A DNA stretch of 64,000 bases. Source: Cryptomeria japonica. Lineage: Eukaryota; Streptophyta; Pinopsida; Cupressales; Cupressaceae. Shown one piece after another: positions 56,817 to 64,000 of this stretch. A program made the position numbers and the translations under genes. Under the pieces are notes generated by a model. It had not been told where the DNA came from, did not search any database, and was given only the letters and a program-made list of their open reading frames with translations. The stretch's first letter is position 1. Each line of letters opens with the position of its first letter. The stretch lies in the NCBI RefSeq assembly GCF_030272615.1, contig NC_081414.1, forward strand, positions 819,978,396 to 820,042,395, read 5' to 3'.

Positions 56817-57739
56817 TAAAAAAAAAAATTCCTCTTTCTGAGTCTTTGCATCACATAATGTTGAAATTGACAAATAATAATGTGTTGAAACTTCCTCCCA
56901 TTAAGCCAACTAATACCTCCAAACCTTTTTCATCTTATCATGACCCCAAAATCATGCAATATCACCATCAACTTGGTCATGATACTGAAAAGTGTTATAC
57001 TTTAAGGAGTAAGATTCAAGACTTCTTTGATAACAATACCATATCCATAGTTGGTGTGAATCACAAAGGAAACAAATCTGCAGCTCCTAATCAAAACATC
57101 CAAATATTTACTAATCCTTTGCCTTCCCATTGTACTAATGTGGTTGAGTCTAAGTCTCTTGCTTTTTCTCCCAATGACCTTGGTGTTGAGTCTAATAATG
57201 TTGTAAATATTATTGACAAACCTACACCTCTTAAGGATTTATGCATTACCTTTGATCCTAGTGAGGCTATTGATGCACCTGATGGCCTACTATATATCAC
57301 TGTGAAGATCAAAGATAAACTCTCATGAGGGGTGCTCATTGATCCGATGTGTATGGTGAATGTGATCATTGAAGAATATCTTTATACTTTACAATTGCAC
57401 CAAGTAACATATGATAAATTTGATTAAATGGTCAAGATGTATGATGGTTTCTCTTTCCCTACTATTGGTTCTATTACTCTTCCTGTTGAAGTTGGTACTA
57501 GGTACTTAAATGTGACTTTTACTATCATTCCTACATAAGATCAATTTTATGTGAAGTTGGTACATCCTTGGCTCTCTTCTGTGGAAGTGATCCCTTCTAC
57601 TGTTCATAAATGTCTAAAATTCCATCAAAAAGGAACTATCATAAAAATTAATCATAGCATGTACCAACCCACAACAAGGTGTGGAAATCTCACCCTTGAT
57701 TACTTTTGTCCTAAACAATTTGAGCCTCTTAAGCCTTAG
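56817..57739 (+). pseudogene. Gag C-terminus and protease of the gag-protease element
   Basis: The gag frame goes on: LPPIKPTNTSKPFSSYHDPK, then QYHHQLGHDTEKCYTLRSKI, a zinc-knuckle-like C-terminal motif whose first Cys is lost. After NVVNIIDKPTPLKDLCITFD and a TGA at 57326-57328 comes the protease: VLIDPMCMVNVIIEEYLYTL, where the residues after the catalytic Asp are Pro-Met instead of Ser/Thr-Gly. Then VKMYDGFSFPTIGSITLPVE, FTIIPT, a stop, and LVHPWLSSVEVIPSTVHKCL. It ends FCPKQFEPLKP with TAG at 57737-57739. Protease call is by position and fold-like pattern; inactive. Confidence 0.8.
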
Positions 57740-58518
57740 TGATTCTCTCTTTCTATCTCATCAAAAGTGAAAAAATGAGATGACATTATCTTTAAGTAAG
57801 CCTAGAGACCTTAGACATATTCCTTCTCCTTATGATGGACCCGGTATCCTTCCTACACCTTCTATTCCTCCTATATATGTCGCAAGATTTCCTCCTACAT
57901 CTTACAAAAGGAAAGAACTTGGCATCTCCTATTTCCCAACCTAGTATACCTTCTCTCATTCCTCCCCCTTTAAAGGAAGAAAAACAACATATATCCATTG
58001 ATACTCAACCTTCACAACCCTCGGCTGAAACTAAAAGAAACCTTTGTGCGAGAGAACATTGACAAAGATGTCGTGCTAAGGCTTGTAAACTTGAAAACAT
58101 TTCCTCCTTGAAGACACCAAATGTTGAATTGGTCCCATTTGTCCAACCTTAGCCTAATTCTATCGAGGAAGTTCAACCCAAATCACCAAGATTAAAAATG
58201 CTTTAAATAAATGATGGTTCATGCTCATTTTGTGTTAGAGATCCTATTTTTATTAATCTTGATGAAGAAATGGATGATGATATTGTTCATGATAACAATG
58301 TTGATTCTAATGATTCTGATGATATTTATGAGCTTGTTGATGTTGACAATGATTTATCTAAACAATTTTCAAAAGCGTTAATCCTAGCTCTTAGTGATAG
58401 GCAAAGTGACTCATCATTAGAGCATGGTCCTTGTTTGGAACTCACGATAGTCACATCTACTATGCTTGAAGTTTCCCCTCTTGCATCTTGTCCATCTTCT
58501 CAAAATAATTTTCATTAA
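57740..58518 (+). pseudogene. Acidic segment after protease
   Basis: Stop-broken frame with a Pro-rich part (PSIPSLIPPPLKEEKQHIS) and then Asp-rich sequence (EEMDDDIVHDNNVDSNDSDD, then DIYELVDVDNDLSKQFSKAL). Ends CPSSQNNFH, TAA at 58516-58518. In full gypsy elements this place leads into RT; here nothing RT-like follows. It may be the natural end of a shortened polyprotein. Function unknown. Confidence 0.5.
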
Positions 58519-59436
58519 GTTTGGGAGGCAGATGATATACTTGATTAGCCTCATTCGTTCCTTAGATTCTCTCTCCTCACTTGCTTGTTCATATTGTGTT
58601 TCCACCGCGATGTATTTTGTTAGGTTCTCTTTGGATGACCCATGCCACTTTGTTGGTGCAAGGTCATAAAGAGGCTCAATCTATTGTGACATTCTTCTAT
58701 TTGTATCTCAATTCTTCTATTTTTTGTCCCTTGTGTTGTCTACTTGGGGACGATGCAAAGTGTTGAGATCTCTTTTGGTCTCTTTTGTTTTGACTCAAAA
58801 GACACACATTCCCTTCTTCCATTGTGCTTGTAGTTCCACTACCTTTGGGGGATGAGGTTAATTCAATGCATATATTCATGATATATATTATTTATCATAA
58901 GATCATACTGACCCCAAAGTCAGTGGATCCCTTATGTGCTTTTTATTTTTTTTGACCATTATCATTTGATTTGTCCTTTCTTGGGGGCATATCATTGTGG
59001 TAATGTGCTTGTCTTTTAGATGCATGCTACCTTAAAGAAATTGCTCCCAATAAGGCATATGCAATCACTTTAATGTGGGGGAATACACTCCACTCAATGT
59101 TTCACTTTATGTACACACCATAACATATTTCAATACTCAAGTTACTTTGCAAACTAAGCCTTTTGCTTTGTAATTTGATATAATTTGGTATTTTTATTTT
59201 TCATGACTCATAGTAAGTGAGCCTTACTAGGTTAGCAGTCATGATTCTCTCTCTCTCTTTCTTCTTTCTTATGATGTCTCTTTTATTTTTATCTTGAAGT
59301 AGTAAGATCCTAATGTCCTTGGGGGCTTAGTGTGTCTTGTCTCTTTGATAACTTGATGAAAATTTTCAATGCAGGCCTTTGTACTTTACCATGCTCGTAT
59401 GTTTAGTCTCATACTCCCACTAAAGTTGGGGCTAAA
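58519..59436 (+). other. Non-coding 3' region with polypurine tract
   Basis: No pol domain and no gene. It ends with ACTAAAGTTGGGGCTAAA at 59419-59436, directly before the 3' LTR; this is the usual type of plant gypsy polypurine tract. An earlier similar phrase, TTTAATGTGGGGGAATACAC, lies near 59070. Confidence 0.7.
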
Positions 59437-60542
59437 TGTAGCATCCTAAATTATACTCACCAATAATTTTGTCCTCACTTAGGCCTCACTTTGGTGTTTA
59501 GTCCTCTAAGGCTTGCCTGAAGAACCGAGTCTACTCACACAAACTATCAAACACAACATTTCACTATCTACACTGTTTCCCCTTGATCCTAGAGCCCTGC
59601 CATTTGGGGCCTCATAACAGTCACCTAATTTGAGTGGGGACCTAGATCCCATGTTGGCTCAAGATAGAAATTCAATTTTTTTTTCAACTAGCATGTATAA
59701 AAGGAGGTCTACCCATCTCATTTTAAACCTAATGAATTTTGAATTCAAGATCTCAATTACACTCTAAAAAATTAAAGTGAGGAAGCAATCAGTTTTCTAT
59801 CAAGCATTGGAGAAAAAGTGAAGTCAAGATTCAAGCATTGGAGATGGCATTCATGTTATATGTTTTATGAAGACTATCTACATCAAACCCCAATTCCTTG
59901 TGAAGACAAACAAATATTCATTAAAGATATATCATTAGGTTTTCAATCATTCTCAGTCTTCCCCTAAAAAACAAAGTATTTTACTGCAATACTTCATTTA
60001 CATTTTCAAATCAATTTAATGGTTAATTCCAAAATCAAGGTTTGACCTAAGGCAACCCCTCATTCCCAAAAAATTCCCCCTTCTTTATATGTGTAGGAAA
60101 AAAGTACAAGGCTACATTCAAGAGGATCGACAAGATTCACAGAGATAAATAGTTTCACCTTTTAATGGCGAGAAATTTGGAGGACCTAGCTGAATTGGAG
60201 CAACATTGTCTTGAAAAACCAGGCCAGACTTCTAGGAACAAATCTGAATCATCTTCTTTTGCTCACCCAGGTTGGTGGCTCCATATGATATTTGTAGCTC
60301 ATTTTTTTTATTAGATTTCTTCAATAATTAACTATGTTACCCTAATCTTTAATAATTCAAAATTCAATTCAATTTAGGGAAGGAAGAGCCCCATTTAGGA
60401 GGCCTGGAATCTGATCAAAATCTTGATCTCTATCAAGGTTAGATCTATTAGATCCCATATTCCCCTAATGTAATGGTGAATTAGGTCATTTCATGGTTTT
60501 ATTATCCTCGTTTAACCCTAACCCCGATTTTACACCAAAACA
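59437..60542 (+). repeat. 3' LTR of the gag-protease element
   Basis: 1106 bases, TGTAGCATCCTAAATTATAC to ACACCAAAACA. Colinear with 48200-49363; TATAAAAG at 59696-59703. Followed by AAGGT, the second target-duplication copy. Confidence 0.9.
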
Positions 60543-61357
60543 AAGGTTTCTTGCAAAGTTTTATCTAGGATAGCCTTATATGAAGGGAAAATGAGTAAAA
60601 GCTCAAGGATGGATATACGAGCAGGTGTTTTTCCAAGTTTCTCGACAAGTTCATTCTTATTGGATGAGGAAGTGGGTTTAGACACAATACCTTGCAAGGT
60701 CACTTTGCCCCAATGGGTTGTTACATTGCATTCAGGGATTTTGTCTTTGATCATTATGGTAGAAACATGATGGTCCATTTTTAGAAATATGGTTAATTGT
60801 ATACTCATAAGAGACATTGGCATAATTGGAATTGGAATTAGGAGTAGTCTTGGGATCTTTTCCTTTATCATGTTTAGGCAAGGGATCCTAGAACACCACA
60901 TGTTCTTCATTGGATGAAATGACACTTAACTTCAATTGGACCCTTCTCAATGAGGTCTTCAATGAGGTTCTTAATCTTATGGAAATTTATAGTCTTGTAC
61001 CCTTTGTTTCTATGATATTCATAATATTTAATATCATTTCACCATGAACGCTCGATCCTTGGTTCAAAAGGTCAATTTTCTAGTAAAGCGATGAGCTTAT
61101 TAGCAACCAATTTTTGTAATGCTGACTCAATTGGTTCTCCCAAAGGTGCGTATTTCCTTTGTGTCATAGACCTTGTTTCCCTTTGGTTGTTTACTTAATC
61201 TCTTAATGAAATAGTTCTCAAAAAGCTTTCCAAAGGTTTTGCCATGTTTGTGACCACAAACCCATCATTAATGGTATTCTTATTCTTGTTCCAAAAGTGA
61301 GGTTTTTCCTTTGAATTAGAATCATCTTTGTTTTCTTTAAAAATTTTAGAGTTATCT
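60543..61357 (-). pseudogene. Gag C-terminal part of the outer gypsy element
   Basis: Minus strand: KEKPHFWNKNKNTINDGF, ESALQKLVANKLIALLEN, then the place of the zinc knuckle reads YYEYHRNKGYKTINFHKIKN followed by LIEDLIEKGPIEV; its Cys and His ligands are mostly replaced. After frameshifts comes the gag-protease linker: WGKVTLQGIV, KNELVEKLGKTPARISILEL and HKAIL-like sequence (SYKAILDKTLQET). The frame continues across the 12.3-kb insertion into 48199. The upstream end is cut at 61358 by a copia-type LTR. Confidence 0.75.
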
Positions 61358-61712
61358 TGTATTAGCTAATAATTATTTATTTAATTATTAGTCTATTATA
61401 CTCTACGCTTAAGCTAAACTTAGGCATTTAATAATATTGTAGGTATTGAATAATTATTCTAATTATTAAATACACTTTATCCCTTTAGGGTTTATTTAGG
61501 GTTGACATATTTAGGGTTGCACACCTTTAGGGTTGCTAATATCCTTTTATAAGGATTGTATTGTACTTTTTCATTTACTGATTCCCTCTCTGAATGATAC
61601 TTTTTTTCTTTAGAGCCATTATTGCTTTTTTGCCTCCATTCTTCTCTCGTGACAGATATTTTGCTTGCAAGTGTTCTTGGGATCTCTGAAGTTTTATTTC
61701 TCAACTTCTTCA
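61358..61712 (+). repeat. Short copia-type 5' LTR
   Basis: 355 bases, starting TGTATTAGCTAATAATTATT and ending TCAACTTCTTCA, followed directly by an initiator-Met-type primer site. Contains TTTATAAGGATTG (TATA-like) near 61545-61557 and repeated TTTAGGGTT words. It interrupts the outer gypsy gag. The short LTR and primer type suggest Ty1/copia. Confidence 0.75.
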
Positions 61713-61725
61713 TGGTATCAAAGCC
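61713..61725 (+). promoter_or_regulatory. Primer-binding site of the short-LTR element
   Basis: TGGTATCAAAGCC matches the initiator-Met-tRNA primer site except for one base and abuts the LTR end without spacer. Confidence 0.85.
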
Positions 61726-62180
61726 TACATCTGCTGCCACTTATTCCTGATTTTTCAGAAGATTTTTTTTGGAGGCAAGGGTTTCAGTTTTTTTTCAGAG
61801 TTTTTTTTTTGGATTTGGGGTGCTTCTTTGTTTCTAGGCATTTGAGCTTAAACATACCTCACCGTTGAGCTCAAAACACCCCAAAACCACCATTTTCATA
61901 TAAAATTTGTCCAATTTGGACAACTTTGGCTTTGGGAATTTATTTATTTATTTTGGCCCTTCAAGGGCACATTTTCGAGAAAAAAAATAAAATAAATTAT
62001 TTAGGCAGTTTTACAGCTTGCCTAGGCCGATCTAATCATGACCGAGCCTCTAGCACTTTGTAACCCGTTAGGCCAGCCTGGTGGTTACTGCGGGCTGGGA
62101 GTTACCCGCCGGCACCAAGCGGTCTCCTCAAATTGCTACTGGCGGTCTTTAAACCCCCGACCCTTGCCTCTTTGTCACTG
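61726..62180 (+). other. Leader of the short-LTR element with GC-rich block
   Basis: T-rich leader, then a GC-rich block at 62037-62175 (GTTACCCGCCGGCACCAAGC and similar) unlike anything nearby. No gag or pol frame can be recognised. The element seems to be cut at 62181. Confidence 0.5.
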
Positions 62181-64000
62181 TGTAATGTCCCCAGCTAAGT
62201 TTAGGTCTGTTTTAACCATAATTAATCCATTTGAATATATTTATGACTCAAAATAAATATATTAGGAGACAATTCCACCTTGACATGGATCAAATCAGTG
62301 ATAACATAAACTTCTTTCAAATATTGAATTGATAATCCAACTTGATTTATAATCTCAGCTTTACTTGTTCTTTCAAATTACTATTTCCATGTATATATAT
62401 ATATATATATATACATATAATCTTATTGATATTACATCTATTATTCTTACTCTAATTTATTTCCATATTTATTAATTATTGGTTATATGAATTATTATAT
62501 ATTATTGCAGAATAGTTTCTAAAAGATATTATAATAATTATAATAATTATATTAATATCTATTATTATATTACTATCTATATTTATAACCATTATATTAA
62601 TATCCATATTTATATTATTAATTAAATTCTGCATACGATCATTATTGGGCTTCAAATCTTAATCATCATAATGAGCACATCACCATGCATACTACCAGGA
62701 AAAAGGATACTGCCTGTCACTTAATAACAGTTATGTTCTGAGCTATTCGATTCCCTTCAAGCTCTTCCCGACTGGAGTAAAGGAACAATATCTAATATCC
62801 TCCTTAATTCTGAAAACTGTATTCTCACATGTGTATTCCTCTTTTGACAATCTTCTACTTAATGAGTCTGCTGATAATCTTCTTATATTCATGTAAGAGT
62901 CTGATATAATTCTCTTCTCCGCATATACTCTCTTTTTCTGAATTATTTTCTCAGCCTTTTTCCCATCCCCCCCTTAAAATGAATTTAATTCATTTATACA
63001 CCTTTTCATATGTTGAAGAAGACGCACCTCTTGAATAAGAGACATCTCTACGTAAGAGTCACCATGCTTTTCAACGTAACCACTTAGTTATCGGGCTCCC
63101 AAACTATTTATTAATCTCACCTTTATAAGATTACATGGCATCCCTCTTCTTTTAACAAATCACACTTCATAAGATGTCTAATATAGACTCATTGTCTTCT
63201 GAATTATAGTTTAGAATTTGGATGTAATTAACATGATAATTATAATTTATGGCCACATATCATATCATTTTAAAAAAGACTTGTATTATATAGTATGAAA
63301 TTATTAGCAAGTTGTAAGTGATGACACCAATCAAAGTATTAAAGTGTGTTTCTCCATTCAGTAGGAATCTAAAATATTATAGATATTAATGTATTGGTCA
63401 TACTGTGATTCTGTATATATTATGGCAATTGACTACATTGGATTGGTAAAAATGTCACTAGAAGGAGAAATAAATAATAATTAGGATAGAATCATTGGCA
63501 CTTATGTTTTCTTTTATATATATATATATATATATCGATGGTACGAAATCGGCAATATTGGTGATAACCAAAATCACTGTCTTCATTAAATGTAAATTAT
63601 GTTTATGATCTATAATAGACGATTATAATATAGTATTAATTTATATTTCAGAATATTATTAGTAATAAATATTAATTAAATAATGATATTTAATAAATTA
63701 ATAAATTTCAAATAATCATTCGTTGGTAAATAATAATTTCTTTATTTACAATATATATATGATCAAGGGGGCAACATGACAATCTTATTATAATATTAAT
63801 ATTTTTTTTATATTAATGAATGATTAATATTACTATTAATATTATTAATTACATAATGAATGATAATTTATTATTATGATGAAGAATCACAAAATCTATT
63901 ATTGATTACATCACCAGGATGTGGGGTTATGACAACCCTCTCACTTTAGAGGAAAATTGTGAAGTCTCGTAAATGAGACGATTTTCCCATATTATTAAAT
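62181..64000. other. AT-rich sequence, possibly the start of a gypsy LTR
   Basis: TGTAATGTCCCCAGCTAAGT at 62181 looks like a plant gypsy LTR start, directly after the leader sequence, but no matching end is in the window. The following 1.8 kb is AT-rich with TA runs and no reading frame worth reporting. A short inverted repeat, GTCTCGTAAATGAGAC, lies at 63964-63979 and is extended loosely by GAAAAT and ATTTTC. Confidence 0.35.
62391..62414. repeat. TA dinucleotide microsatellite
   Basis: A run of (TA) of about 22 bases, GTATATATATATATATATAT and onward. Similar runs are at 51165-51186 and 63516-63535. Likely variable in length; no function implied. Confidence 0.9.

Larger units (their letters stand above)
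48200..60542 (+). mobile_element. Gypsy-type element with gag and protease remnants but no RT or integrase
   Basis: LTRs at 48200-49363 and 59437-60542 begin TGTAGCATCCTAAATT and end TTTTACACCAAAACA. Outer flanks are GAGGT (48195-48199) and AAGGT (60543-60547), a five-base duplication with one change. The interrupted outer gypsy gene reads through in frame when the element is left out, which fixes its borders. Internal: primer site, gag in four pieces, protease, a short acidic C-terminal segment, non-coding DNA, polypurine tract. No RT, RNase H or integrase is found on either strand. This resembles the TR-GAG type of non-autonomous element, with a protease in addition. Three insertions lie within gag. 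Confidence 0.88.

Overview
The window is intergenic DNA of a large, repeat-rich plant genome. I find no host gene, tRNA, rRNA or CRISPR array. Everything I can interpret is LTR-retrotransposon sequence: Ty3/gypsy elements of the Tat group (extra ORF before gag, a second archaeal-type RNase H), Ty1/copia elements of the Sirevirus/SIRE type (initiator-Met primer sites, clustered polypurine tracts, coiled-coil extra ORFs), solo LTRs, and one small inverted-repeat element. Nested, eroded, long-LTR elements in roughly 35% GC DNA fit a conifer or other gymnosperm best, but this is inferred from element types only.

Layout. 1-3555: the extra ORF of one Tat-like element (minus strand) and its LTR, which is probably also the 3' LTR of the next element. 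3556-10345: gypsy element G1 (minus). 10346-19711: related element G2 (plus), joined head-to-head to G1 and interrupted inside its integrase by the 3' end of a Sirevirus-like element (15451-18812). 19712-30356: a tandem Sirevirus array (LTR, internal, LTR, truncated internal; minus), itself hit by a 977-bp inverted-repeat element (27387-28363) and a solo LTR (28841-29719). 30357-37158: long non-coding repeat, possibly a giant LTR, carrying a solo LTR (33231-34487). 37232-45162: complete-ended Sirevirus-like element with no pol. 45234-47440: 5' end of another element. 47516-48199 and 60543-61357: two halves of one outer gypsy gag-protease gene (minus), split by a 12.3-kb gypsy element (48200-60542) that has gag and protease remnants but no reverse transcriptase or integrase; that element carries its own nested insertions. 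61358-64000: a short copia-type 5' LTR with leader, then AT-rich DNA that may be another LTR.

Most notable points. (1) G1 and G2 both place the archaeal-type RNase H between protease and reverse transcriptase, whereas Ogre/Retand-type Tat elements carry it after the native RNase H. In both, the catalytic acidic residues of this upstream domain are still visible, while the native RNase H has lost key ones. (2) Two unrelated LTR elements with identifiable target-site duplications lack pol. The copia one keeps a coiled-coil plus zinc-knuckle ORF (four good knuckles and one decayed) and an about 934-codon second ORF with in-frame stops but no frameshift. These must have moved with proteins supplied by other elements. 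(3) Insertions can be dated relative to each other by nesting, and several are confirmed by matching short duplications and by reading frames that run on across the insertion.

No coding region appears intact; all carry stops or frameshifts, so coding entries are given as pseudogenes.
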